Source: Xanthobacteraceae bacterium (GTDB taxonomy: Bacteria; Pseudomonadota; Alphaproteobacteria; Rhizobiales; Xanthobacteraceae). From it: a DNA stretch of 64,000 nt. The notes below the pieces were generated by a model that had not been told where the DNA came from, made no database searches, and saw only the letters and a list, made by a program, of their open reading frames with translations. Each line of letters opens with the position of its first letter. Position 1 is the first letter of the stretch. The stretch spans positions 44,147-108,146 of the forward strand of contig JALHRD010000019.1 of NCBI GenBank assembly GCA_022841625.1, given 5' to 3'. Shown one piece after another: positions 34,329 to 43,706 of this stretch. The position numbers and the translations under genes are program-made.

Positions 34329-34342
<14 letters not shown>
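33290..34342 (+). CDS. Bug/TctC-family periplasmic solute receptor 4 (divergent subgroup)
   Basis: 350 aa from ATG 33290; an upstream TTG at 33275 is a poorer start. Signal peptide MKQVLIRLLWVLVVAAAALPSVQAKAQ, then ADEFFRNKRDLIFITSSNVGGGYD and YLPGNPRFVVQNMLGGGG. It shares the FFRxK / GGGYD / PGNP pattern with receptors 2 and 8. The 3' end overlaps that of the FAD hydroxylase gene by 14 nt on the opposite strand. Confidence 0.85.
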
Positions 34343-35528
<1,186 letters not shown>

Positions 35529-35550
35529 GGACGATGAAACGCGCGCCGCA

Positions 35551-36528
35551 TCACTCGATCCGCGCAATACCGGAATTGCCAATGATATTGCGATAGAGCA
35601 CGATTTCTTCGGCGTGGAATTTCTTCGCGGCTTCGAGCGACAGCGCCATCGGCGCCGCGCCTTGCTTGGCGAAGCTCTCGCGCACGGCAGGATCTTTCAG
35701 CGCGTCGGCGAGTTCCTTGTTGAGCCGTTCGAGAATCGGCCGCGGTGTGCCGGCCGGCGCGGCCAGCGCAAACCAGCCCGACACTTTGTATTCGGGCAAG
35801 CCGGCTTCGGTGGTGGTCGGCACATCGGGCAGCGCCGCAAGCCGCTGATCGCCCGCGACCGCCAGCGCCTTGGCGCCCTTGGCCTGCAAGGGGCCCGCGA
35901 CATTCGGCAGCCATTGGAAGCCGAGCGGCACGGTGCCGGCGATCAGGTCGGGGCCGTATTGCGCAATATTGCGATACGGTACATGCGTGATCTTGGTGTT
36001 GGTGACCTGGGCGAAATATTCGCCCGCGAGGTGCTGCGAACTGCCGATGCCGACCGATCCATAATCGAGCTTGCCGGGATTGGCCTTGATGTGCGCCAGC
36101 AGCTCCCTGAGCGTATCGATTTTAAGAGCGTTGCTTGCCACCACCACGATGGTGAAGCCGGCAAATGGCGAGATCAATTCCAGATCCTTTTGCGGATCAT
36201 AGCCGAGGCTCTTGTAGAGCGAGATGTTGGCTGCGACCGGACCCGAGCCGGCGCCGACCAAAGTGTAGCCGTCGGGGGTCGCGCGCGCCACCGCCGCGGT
36301 GCCGGTGTTGCCGCCGGCGCCGGGGCGGTTCTCGACCACGATCGGTTGCCCCATCGATTTCGACATCCGCTCCAGCATGATCCGGCTGACCACATCGCTG
36401 GCGCTGCCGCCGGCGAATGGAATGACCACGGTGATCGGTCGGCTCGGATAGTTTTGCGCGCTGGCGCCGCAAGTCAGCGAAAGCGACATTGCGGTGGCGA
36501 GGATCAACCGTGCTGCAAGGGTGTTCAT
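35551..36528 (-). CDS. Bug/TctC-family periplasmic solute receptor 5
   Basis: 325 aa from ATG 36528 with a signal peptide (MNTLAARLILATAMSL ... GASAQ). Classic Bug opening YPSRPITVVIPFAGGSASD and ENRPGAGGNTGTAAVARATPDGYTL. It lies between hydratase 2 (26 nt upstream) and FAD hydroxylase 1 in a four-gene minus-strand run with ligase 2. It probably binds the aromatic or alicyclic acid this run degrades. No TctA/TctB. Confidence 0.9.
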   Translation of the reverse strand: MNTLAARLILATAMSLSLTCGASAQNYPSRPITVVIPFAGGSASDVVSRIMLERMSKSMGQPIVVENRPGAGGNTGTAAVARATPDGYTLVGAGSGPVAANISLYKSLGYDPQKDLELISPFAGFTIVVVASNALKIDTLRELLAHIKANPGKLDYGSVGIGSSQHLAGEYFAQVTNTKITHVPYRNIAQYGPDLIAGTVPLGFQWLPNVAGPLQAKGAKALAVAGDQRLAALPDVPTTTEAGLPEYKVSGWFALAAPAGTPRPILERLNKELADALKDPAVRESFAKQGAAPMALSLEAAKKFHAEEIVLYRNIIGNSGIARIE

Positions 36529-36554
36529 TGATCTCGATCCTTGGTCCGAGGGTT

Positions 36555-37355
36555 TCAGGTGCCCGTAAATCTTGCCGGCCGCTTTGCGTGGAACGCTTCG
36601 ACGCCCTCGCGGAAGTCGTCGGATTGTCGCAGGCGGCTGTAGCAATGTCCTTCAAGTTCGATCGCGGTCGAAAGCATAGCATCTTCGGTGTCGTTGAGGA
36701 GGCGCTTGGCGGTGCGTTGGGCGAGCGGCGAAAAGCCGCGCAATTCCTCGACCAGACTGTCGGTGGCGGCTTCGAGTTTGTCGTCCGGCACGCAGTCGAC
36801 CGCGATGCCCCAGTCGAAGGCCTGGCGGGCCGCGATCCGGCGCGAACGCATGACAATGTCCTTGGTGCGTGCGAGGCCGATCATTTTCTGCAGCCGCGCC
36901 GAGCCGCCGGAGCCCGGGATCTGGCCGAGCCGCTGCTCCGGCAGCGCATATTGGCAAGTCTCCGAGACAATGCGGAAATCGCAGGCGAGCGATAATTCAA
37001 AGCCGACGCCGAAGCAATAGCCGCGATTGGCGGCGATCACCGGCTTTGCGCAGCGCGCCGGCGCGCCGATGTTCCAGGCCAGGTTGGACACGGTTTCCGG
37101 CGAGGCTTCCATGAAGCCCTTGATGTTGCCGCCGCTGGAGAAATGTTCGCCGATCGCCCGCGCCACGATCACCCGCACGCGCGCATCTTCGTCGAGGCTC
37201 TCGAACACCAACCGAATCTGGTCGCGCTGCGGCATCGACACGATGTTGAACGGTGGGCGGTCGAGAATGATGTCGGCGCGCTCGCGCGCGGCATCGATCT
37301 CGACGCGGAAGCCATCGAGCGCGGCCAGGCGCGGATCGGCGAATGGTGAACTCAT
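36555..37355 (-). CDS. Enoyl-CoA hydratase/isomerase-family protein 2
   Basis: 266 aa. Crotonase fold with HFSSGGNIKGF (oxyanion hole) and GYCFGVGFELSLACD. Both classical catalytic acids are present with the usual spacing: Glu120 and Glu140 (ALPEQ). This contrasts with hydratase-like protein 1, which lacks the first. Its ATG overlaps the stop of ligase 2 (4 nt), so the two are coupled. Expected to hydrate the unsaturated acyl-CoA made after activation. Confidence 0.88.
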   Translation of the reverse strand: MSSPFADPRLAALDGFRVEIDAARERADIILDRPPFNIVSMPQRDQIRLVFESLDEDARVRVIVARAIGEHFSSGGNIKGFMEASPETVSNLAWNIGAPARCAKPVIAANRGYCFGVGFELSLACDFRIVSETCQYALPEQRLGQIPGSGGSARLQKMIGLARTKDIVMRSRRIAARQAFDWGIAVDCVPDDKLEAATDSLVEELRGFSPLAQRTAKRLLNDTEDAMLSTAIELEGHCYSRLRQSDDFREGVEAFHAKRPARFTGT

Positions 37356-38905
37356 GTTGTCGTCCCTTTGCTGTGGTCGGTGGGTGGCGCGCGCTCCGGC
37401 TCGAATTCGCCGGCGACCAAGAGGCGGCGCAAGATCTTGCCGACCGGTGATTTCGGAACCGCTTCGACAAAGACATAGCGGCGCGGCCGCTTGAAATTCG
37501 CAAGGCCCGAGGTGCGGCAGAACCGGTCGAGCGCGTCGGGTTCGATCGCATCCTTGCGCTTGATAAAAGCCGAGACAATCTTGCCCCAGCGTTCGTCCGG
37601 CAGACCGACCACTGCGACTTCCGACACCGCCGGATGCAGCGACAGGCAGCTCTCGATCTCAACCGGCGAAACATTCTCGCCGCCGGTGATGATCATGTCG
37701 TCGACGCGGCCGGTGACGAACAGATCGCCGTCGGTGTCGAAATAGCCGGTATCGCCGGTGAAGTACCAGCCTTGCCGCAGTGCCTTGGCGTCGGCCTCGG
37801 GGCGCCGCCAATAGCCGTCGAAGGCTTCGTCGCCGGCGAGCAGCGCAATGACCTCGCCTTCTTCGCCAACCTCGGCGAATTCAGTGGGCGAAGTCGCGCC
37901 GAGCCGCACCACCCGCACCATCTGGTTGATCCCGGCGCGGCCGGCGGAGCCGGGCTTGGCCGGGGCGTTCTGATCGATGGTGAAGGTGTAGATCTCCGAC
38001 GAGCCATAATGATTGACGAACAAGTCCGGCTTGAACGCCGCTTGCAGCGCCGTGAGCAGGCCGTCGGTCATGGGCGCGCCGGCGAAGCCAAGCTTGCGCA
38101 CGCAGCCGATGTCGGTGGCCTGAAACCGCGGATGACGCAGCAGGTCATGATACAATGTCGGCACCAGATAGAGATTGGTGATCTTTTCAGCGGCGATCAA
38201 ATCGAGCGCGGCGCCGGCGTCAAAGCGCGGCAGGCACACGAACGCGCCGCCGATCAGCGACATCGCGATCAGCGAGCGCACCCCCATGGTATGATAGAGC
38301 GGCATGACGCCGAGGGTGCGTTCGCCAGAGCGATAGAGATTCTGCCCGACATGGGCGATGGCGGCGGCGCGTTCGGCACGATGGCGGCGCGGCACGCCCT
38401 TGGGCCGCGCCGTGGTGCCCGACGTATAGAGCATCACCGAGGTCGCTTCGATGTCGGCACGCGACACGGCGTCCGCCGCCGGCTGGGCGACGATGGCGTT
38501 GAAACTGTGCTGGTCGGGCAATCCGACCGCGATCTGCGGCAGCGTCCGCGCGCTTGCGGATGTTTTTACCGCGTCGCGCGAGACCGCTTCGTAGACGATG
38601 ACCTTGGCTTCGGCATTGGCAATGCAATAATCGAGCTCGTCGGCGGTCGAGCGCCAGTTCAGCGGCGTAATGATGACGCCGGAGAATTGGCAGGCCCAAT
38701 GCAGCGTTGCCGCTTCCCAGCGGTTTTGCAGCAGCGAAACCATGTGGTCGCCCGGCCGAAGGCCGAGTTCGTCGAGCGCGGCGACCACGCTGGAAATGCG
38801 CGCATACCATTGGCGATAGCTGAGCCGCAGGCTGCCATCGACAATCGCGAGCGCATTGGGATCGCGCGCAACGCTTGCGACAAAGCTGGTGCCGAGATCA
38901 AGCAT
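37352..38905 (-). CDS. AMP-forming acyl/aryl-CoA synthetase-like ligase 2
   Basis: 517 aa from ATG 38905; the frame continues 14 codons upstream into an inverted repeat, so the internal start before DLGTSFVASVARD is preferred. ANL motifs: MLYTSGTTARPKGVPRRH (P-loop), NHYGSSEIYT, FTGDTGYFD, and PKSPVGKILRRL with the catalytic lysine. It activates an acid to its CoA ester, and the coupled hydratase 2 and receptor 5 follow. The adjacent upstream DNA is repeat-rich, so the promoter must be close to or within a repeat. Confidence 0.88.
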   Translation of the reverse strand: MLDLGTSFVASVARDPNALAIVDGSLRLSYRQWYARISSVVAALDELGLRPGDHMVSLLQNRWEAATLHWACQFSGVIITPLNWRSTADELDYCIANAEAKVIVYEAVSRDAVKTSASARTLPQIAVGLPDQHSFNAIVAQPAADAVSRADIEATSVMLYTSGTTARPKGVPRRHRAERAAAIAHVGQNLYRSGERTLGVMPLYHTMGVRSLIAMSLIGGAFVCLPRFDAGAALDLIAAEKITNLYLVPTLYHDLLRHPRFQATDIGCVRKLGFAGAPMTDGLLTALQAAFKPDLFVNHYGSSEIYTFTIDQNAPAKPGSAGRAGINQMVRVVRLGATSPTEFAEVGEEGEVIALLAGDEAFDGYWRRPEADAKALRQGWYFTGDTGYFDTDGDLFVTGRVDDMIITGGENVSPVEIESCLSLHPAVSEVAVVGLPDERWGKIVSAFIKRKDAIEPDALDRFCRTSGLANFKRPRRYVFVEAVPKSPVGKILRRLLVAGEFEPERAPPTDHSKGTTT

Positions 38906-38906
38906 C

Positions 38907-38983
38907 GCTAGTGTCCCGATTCCGAAGTTCGTATCATGTTGCAGCACGCTCAGTAACGAACTTCGGAATCGAAGGACACTAGC
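38907..38983. repeat. Inverted repeat gctagtgtcc...ggacactagc
   Basis: The arms are gctagtgtcccgattccgaagttcgt (38907-38932) and its near-exact complement (38956-38983), with a 23-nt loop. It lies immediately upstream of ligase 2 and adjoins a second, different inverted repeat at 38996-39073. Confidence 0.8.
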
Positions 38984-38995
38984 AACTCATTGAGT

Positions 38996-39073
38996 CTAGT
39001 GTGGCTTTGGTTCAGAAGTCCGCTATTTGGACTCGCCGCGAGAATGTAGCGGACTTCTGAACCGCCACACTAG
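38996..39073. repeat. Inverted repeat ctagtgtggc...gccacactag overlapping a gene end
   Basis: Arms 38996-39024 and 39048-39073 pair over about 26 nt (ttcagaagtccgct against agcggacttctgaa). The stop codon and the last 19-20 codons of the molybdenum hydroxylase 2 gene lie inside this element. It starts with the same ctagtgt motif as the neighbouring repeat at 38907-38983. Confidence 0.8.
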
Positions 39074-41462
39074 CGTTCCGGCGCTGGAGCAGTCGCAGAA
39101 GCTTGCCCGGCTTCAGCGGCAGATCGATCGAGGCGACGCCAAGCGCGTCGGCGACCGCGTTGGCAAGACATACCGGCGTGCTCATGCAATTGCCTTCGCC
39201 GACGCCTTTGGCGCCGAGCGGTGTGAACGGCGATGGCGTTTCGACATGCAGGATCACCGGCGCTGGCACCTCCATGGCGGTTGGCACCAGGTAATCGGCA
39301 AAATTCGCCGACAGATGCGCACCCTCGGGCGAATAGGCGAACTCTTCATACACGGCGGCGCCGAGCGCGTGGGCGAAGCCGCCGGCGATCTGGCCTTCGA
39401 CCATGCCCGGATGCAGGATGCGGCCGCAGTCATGCATGGTGACGTAGTGGTCGATCCGCAACGCGCCAGTCGCGGGATCGATTTCAACGCCGCAAAAATC
39501 GAAAATAAAGCCGTGGCACAGCGACGAGTTGATTTCGTCGGTATCGGTCGGCGCCGTGAGTTGGGGCGGCGACCAGAACACGGTCTCGCGCAAGGCCTGT
39601 GCGCTTTCAGGAATGGCGCCGGGCGACCAATGCGCGGCGGCGGCAAGTCGGGAAAACGGGATGGCGTTGTCCGGATTGCTGCGAGCGCGCACACGTCCAC
39701 CGGAAAATTCGATCTCCTCGGCAGTGACGTTCAATTGCGCGGCGGCGCAGCGCGCGAGCTTGTCGCGCAAGCGAATCGCCGCAAGATGGATCGCACCGCC
39801 CACCGCCGGCGCAAAGCGGCTGGAATAATTACCGGATGCAATCGACCAGCCGTCGCGCGCGGTGTCGACATCGGCCACCACGCGAATATCGCGGGGCGCA
39901 AGCCCCAGCACATCGGCGACGATCTGCGCCGCCACCGTCCGATGGCCTTGGCCTTGCGGCACCGAGGCGATTTGCACCGACACCGCGCCGCTCGGATCGC
40001 ATGCGATCGTGGCGGTGGCCTGCGCGCCGTCCTTTGGTCCGGCGCGCCGGCGCTCTTCCGGCGTCTGCACGGTCGTGATGTAACCCATATTGGATACGCT
40101 TGGCTCGACCACGGCGCAGCAGCCGATGCCGTAGATGCGGCCTTGCGCGCGAGCTTCGGCGCGGCGCGCCTGCAATTGCGCATGGCCGCCATCCCTCATC
40201 GCGGCGTCGATCGCCGCCGCGTAGTCGCCGGAGTCGAGAAGGCCACCGGTCGCGGTGCGGTAGGGGAACGCGCCGCTCGGCACCAGGTTGCCCCGAATGA
40301 CCGCGATCGGATCGAGCGCCAATTCGATGGCGACACGCTGCATCAAGCGTTCGAGCGCGTAATAAACCTGCGGGCCGCCAAAGCCGCGATTGAGTCCGGT
40401 CGGGGTCTTGTTGGTCAGCACCACGCGGTTGCGCACCGATAGGTGGCGGATGTCGTAAGCACCAGTGAGATTGCCGTGCATCCGGTACAGTGTCGCGGGT
40501 TCCGGCGCGCGGATGTGTGCGCCGACGTCTTCGATTTGATCCCAGGCCAAGGCGGTGACGCGGCCGTCGGCATTGACGGCGGCATCGAGGCGGGTGAGGC
40601 GGTTGGTGGCCGCGACCGAAGCGGTAAGATGCTCCAGCCGATCCTCAATCCATTTCACCGGAGCGCCGGCGACCCGGGCTGCCAGCGCGATCAGCACGAT
40701 GTAAGGAAACACGCCCTGCTTGACGCCGAAGCTGCCGCCGGAATCGGGCGGCGTGCGCAGCCGAAAACGATTGCCCGGCACTTTCAGTGCGCGCGCCATC
40801 ACCGCATGCATGCTGAACGGACCCATGAAATTGGCGGTCACGTCATAGGCATCGTCGCCGGGGTCGTATTCGGCGATGACACCATAGGTCTCGATTGGGG
40901 TGCAGGAGTTGCGCGGATAGGCGATCTCGACCGAGATTTTGCGCGCGGCCTGGGCGAAGGCGCGCCCCGGATCGCCGTAGCGGAACGAACGGTCGCTGGC
41001 GATGTTCGAGCCCAACGAAGCGTGCAGCACGGGCTGCGCGGGATCGAGGGCGGTGCGCGGATCGACAATCGCCGGCAGGGGCTCGTAGTCCGTAGCGATC
41101 AGTTCCAGTGCGTCTTCGGCCCGATAGCGATCGGTGGCGATGACCACGGCGACCGGCTCGCCGGCATAGCGCACGCGGTCGACCGCGATCGGCCAGCACT
41201 GCACCGGCGACTTGAGCGCGACCGCAAGGCTTGCCGACAGCGCGGTCACCTCCGCGCCGGTCAGCACCGCGACCACGCCGGGGGCCCGGCGTGCCGCGTC
41301 GGTGTCGATCGACCGAACGATCGCATGGGCATGCGGCGAGCGCAGGATTGCGGCATGCAGGGTGCCGCGCCGCAGGGCGAGGTCGTCGATATAGCGGCCG
41401 CGCCCGGTTAACAGCGCGGCGTCCTCCACCCGCGCAATCGATTGACCTAGCCAGTTCGCCAT
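39012..41462 (-). CDS. Xanthine dehydrogenase-family molybdenum hydroxylase 2, large (Mo-binding) subunit
   Basis: 816 aa from ATG 41462 (MANWLGQSIARVEDAALL); an ATG at 41489 would add nine residues. Hammerhead domain first (TGRGRYIDDLAL), then the Mo domain with NRGFGGPQ and GAKGVGEG, placing the expected catalytic glutamate at about Glu756. Like the first copy it has no FAD or [2Fe-2S] subunit gene beside it. The last 20 residues (from ASVAVQKSATF) come from the inverted repeat at 38996-39073 and are probably not part of the ancestral protein. It is divergent from the UbiD gene with a 44-nt gap. Substrate unknown; aldehyde or N-heterocycle hydroxylation likely. Confidence 0.86.
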   Translation of the reverse strand: MANWLGQSIARVEDAALLTGRGRYIDDLALRRGTLHAAILRSPHAHAIVRSIDTDAARRAPGVVAVLTGAEVTALSASLAVALKSPVQCWPIAVDRVRYAGEPVAVVIATDRYRAEDALELIATDYEPLPAIVDPRTALDPAQPVLHASLGSNIASDRSFRYGDPGRAFAQAARKISVEIAYPRNSCTPIETYGVIAEYDPGDDAYDVTANFMGPFSMHAVMARALKVPGNRFRLRTPPDSGGSFGVKQGVFPYIVLIALAARVAGAPVKWIEDRLEHLTASVAATNRLTRLDAAVNADGRVTALAWDQIEDVGAHIRAPEPATLYRMHGNLTGAYDIRHLSVRNRVVLTNKTPTGLNRGFGGPQVYYALERLMQRVAIELALDPIAVIRGNLVPSGAFPYRTATGGLLDSGDYAAAIDAAMRDGGHAQLQARRAEARAQGRIYGIGCCAVVEPSVSNMGYITTVQTPEERRRAGPKDGAQATATIACDPSGAVSVQIASVPQGQGHRTVAAQIVADVLGLAPRDIRVVADVDTARDGWSIASGNYSSRFAPAVGGAIHLAAIRLRDKLARCAAAQLNVTAEEIEFSGGRVRARSNPDNAIPFSRLAAAAHWSPGAIPESAQALRETVFWSPPQLTAPTDTDEINSSLCHGFIFDFCGVEIDPATGALRIDHYVTMHDCGRILHPGMVEGQIAGGFAHALGAAVYEEFAYSPEGAHLSANFADYLVPTAMEVPAPVILHVETPSPFTPLGAKGVGEGNCMSTPVCLANAVADALGVASIDLPLKPGKLLRLLQRRNASVAVQKSATFSRRVQIADF

Positions 41463-41506
41463 GTCCGGATGTTCCTCGCGCGCCAACAATGCTACATCTT
41501 GCGGCG

Positions 41507-42955
41507 ATGACCAAGCACGACATACCGACCAAGCCCGGCTGCAGCCGCGACCGAAATATTGGCGACAATGCGCCGCAGCCGGTCCGCGCCTTGCGCGATT
41601 GGCTCGACCATTTGGCCGCGCGCGATCGCCTGACGGTGCTCAAGCCCGGGGTTGACCTCCGCTTCGCGCTGGCCGCCATTGCCAAGCGCCTGGACGGTCG
41701 TCGCGCCACGCTGTTTCCCAAGCCCGGCGGCCATCCGATCCCGGTGGTGTCGGGCTTGATCTCCGACCGCGGCTGGATGGCGGAAGCAATGGGGGTCGAG
41801 CCCGGCGAATTGCTGGCCCGCTTCCAGGAAGCGGCGCTCGATCCCGTGCCATGGCAGGAGGTGACATCCGCGCCCGTGCAGGAGATCGTGCATCGCAAGG
41901 TCGATCTGGCGCAGCTGTTGCCGCTACCGACCCATAATGAGCACGACAGCGGCCCCTACATCACCGCCGGGCTGATGATTGTGCGCAATCCGCGCACCGG
42001 CAAGCAGAACGTCTCGATCCATCGCTGTCAATTGAGCGGTCCCAACCGGCTCGGCGTTCTGCTGCTGCCGCGGCATGCGCATTTGTTTTTCGAAATGGCG
42101 GAGCAGCGCGGTGCGCCGCTGGAAGCGGCGATTGTGGTCGGCATCGATCCGCTGACGCTCTTGGCGTCGCAAGCGATCGCTCCGGTCGACGTCGATGAAT
42201 TGGAAATCGCCGGTGCGTTGCATCGCCGGCCGCTGCCGGTGGTGAAGTGTCTCACCAGCGAATTGCGGGTGCCGGCGGAAGCCGAGATCGTCATCGAAGG
42301 CCGCTTCCTGCCGGGCGTGCGCGAGCCCGAAGGGCCGTTCGGCGAATTTCCGCAATATTACGGCGAGCGCGGCGACCGTCATGTCATGGAAGTCGATGTG
42401 GTCACCCATCGCAGGGATGCGATCTTCCATACTGTTGGCGGTGGCGGGCTTGAGCATCTGTTGCTCGGGGCAATTCCACGCGAGGCAACGCTTCTGGCGC
42501 ATCTCAAGCGGACCTTCCCGAACGTGATCGACGTGCATCTCTCGCCCGGCGGGACCATGCGCTATCATCTCTATGTGCAGATCAAGAAACGGCAGGAAGG
42601 CGAGGCCAAGAACATCATGATGGGCGCGTTCGCCGGGTCGTTCGATGTCAAGCATGTGATTGTGGTCGATGACGATGTCGATATTCACAATCCGACCGAG
42701 GTCGAATGGGCGGTGGCGACGCGCTTCCAGGCCGATCGCGATCTGCTGGTGGTGCCGGAAAGCCAGGGCTCGAAGCTCGATCCGTCGACCCGCGACGGCG
42801 TCGGCGCCAAAATGGGTCTCGACGCCACCAAGCCACTGTCGGCGGGTGAGATGGTGTTCAAGCGCATCCGCGTGCCGGGCGAGGAGAATGTCGATGTCGA
42901 GCGCCTGCTGGCGGAGACCGGCGGATCAAGCTGGCGCGACGTGGTGAAGGGTTAG
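41507..42955 (+). CDS. UbiD-family prenylated-FMN-dependent decarboxylase
   Basis: 482 aa from ATG 41507 (41489 is an alternative); the long frame upstream is a shadow of the molybdenum hydroxylase. UbiD hallmarks: SIHRCQLSGPNRLGV in the prFMN/metal region and EGPFGEFPQYYGE, which includes the catalytic glutamates, followed by HTVGGGGLEHLLLG. It catalyses reversible non-oxidative (de)carboxylation of aromatic, heteroaromatic or unsaturated acids using prenylated FMN. The UbiX flavin prenyltransferase needed for cofactor supply is not in the window. Its divergent pairing with molybdenum hydroxylase 2 suggests a shared aromatic/heteroaromatic substrate route. Confidence 0.88.
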   Translation: MTKHDIPTKPGCSRDRNIGDNAPQPVRALRDWLDHLAARDRLTVLKPGVDLRFALAAIAKRLDGRRATLFPKPGGHPIPVVSGLISDRGWMAEAMGVEPGELLARFQEAALDPVPWQEVTSAPVQEIVHRKVDLAQLLPLPTHNEHDSGPYITAGLMIVRNPRTGKQNVSIHRCQLSGPNRLGVLLLPRHAHLFFEMAEQRGAPLEAAIVVGIDPLTLLASQAIAPVDVDELEIAGALHRRPLPVVKCLTSELRVPAEAEIVIEGRFLPGVREPEGPFGEFPQYYGERGDRHVMEVDVVTHRRDAIFHTVGGGGLEHLLLGAIPREATLLAHLKRTFPNVIDVHLSPGGTMRYHLYVQIKKRQEGEAKNIMMGAFAGSFDVKHVIVVDDDVDIHNPTEVEWAVATRFQADRDLLVVPESQGSKLDPSTRDGVGAKMGLDATKPLSAGEMVFKRIRVPGEENVDVERLLAETGGSSWRDVVKG

Positions 42956-42994
42956 CTAATCTTGCTGTGTCAGTAAATCGCGTTGATCGTTGTT

Positions 42995-43151
42995 GTGCCC
43001 TCCCCTCGCGGGAGAGGGCATGAAGGTGTGTCAACAGATTCAATTGGGTGAGGGGGCTTCTTCGTCAGAGATTCTTGCGAAGCGACCCCCCTCACCCAAC
43101 TTGCGTTCGCTGGCTCTTTCTTGAGCCCTCTCCCGCGAGGGGAGAGGGCAC
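42995..43151. repeat. Palindromic element gtgccctcccctcgcgggagaggg (family B)
   Basis: Outer arms 42995-43018 and 43126-43151 are near-exact complements. The inner pair attgggtgaggggg (near 43044) and cccccctcacccaa (near 43085) folds a second stem. It lies between the convergent UbiD and LeuD-like genes and could act as a bidirectional terminator. Different sequence from family A but similar architecture. Confidence 0.75.
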
Positions 43152-43190
43152 GAGAGGCAAGGGCGAGGTGTTCTGACGCAGTAAGATTAT

Positions 43191-43706
43191 TTAGCGCGCC
43201 GCGCCCGCCGCGCGTTGCGCCGCAAAGCGCTTTTCGAGATGCGGCACCAGCCCGCCATCGGCGATCATGTCGAGCAGGAACCGCGGCAACGGCGCGGCAG
43301 TGAGCGTCGCGCCGCACGTCTTATTGCGGACCAAGCCGGTCTCCGCATCGACACTGATCAAATCGCCGGCGCCGATCCGGTCGACCTCGCGGCACACCAG
43401 CACCGGCAGACCGAAATTGAGCGCATTGCGATAGAAGATGCCGCCATAGGAGCGCGCCAGCACTGCGGCCACGCCCAGATGCTTGAGCGCCTCGGCCGCC
43501 TGCTCGCGCGAGGAGCCGATCCCGAAGCCTTGGCCGGCGACGACGATATCGCCGGGCCGCACCGCGCGCGCGAAGTCGGGATCGACGGATTCCAGACAAT
43601 GCGCCGCAATCGTCGCAATCGGATGCTTCATATAGATGCCGGGCGCGAGCATGTCGGTATTGATGCCGTCGCCATAGACAAAAGCGCGTCCGAAACTTTC
43701 GCTCAT
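43191..43706 (-). CDS. Aconitase-family hydro-lyase, small (LeuD-like) subunit
   Basis: 171 aa, the compact form seen in archaeal-type isopropylmalate isomerase and dimethylmalate dehydratase small subunits. GINTDMLAPGIY near the N-terminus and GFGIGSSREQAAEALKHLGVAAVLARSYGG (the GSSR swivel-domain motif) are diagnostic. Its ATG overlaps the large-subunit stop by 4 nt (43703-43706). Together the two add or remove water on a dicarboxylate. See the large subunit for the proposed substrate. Confidence 0.85.
   Translation of the reverse strand: MSESFGRAFVYGDGINTDMLAPGIYMKHPIATIAAHCLESVDPDFARAVRPGDIVVAGQGFGIGSSREQAAEALKHLGVAAVLARSYGGIFYRNALNFGLPVLVCREVDRIGAGDLISVDAETGLVRNKTCGATLTAAPLPRFLLDMIADGGLVPHLEKRFAAQRAAGAAR

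Noticed and set aside
38907..39073. Insertion sequence ends
   Set aside because: The two inverted repeats are hairpins with short loops; no transposase or target duplication was seen.
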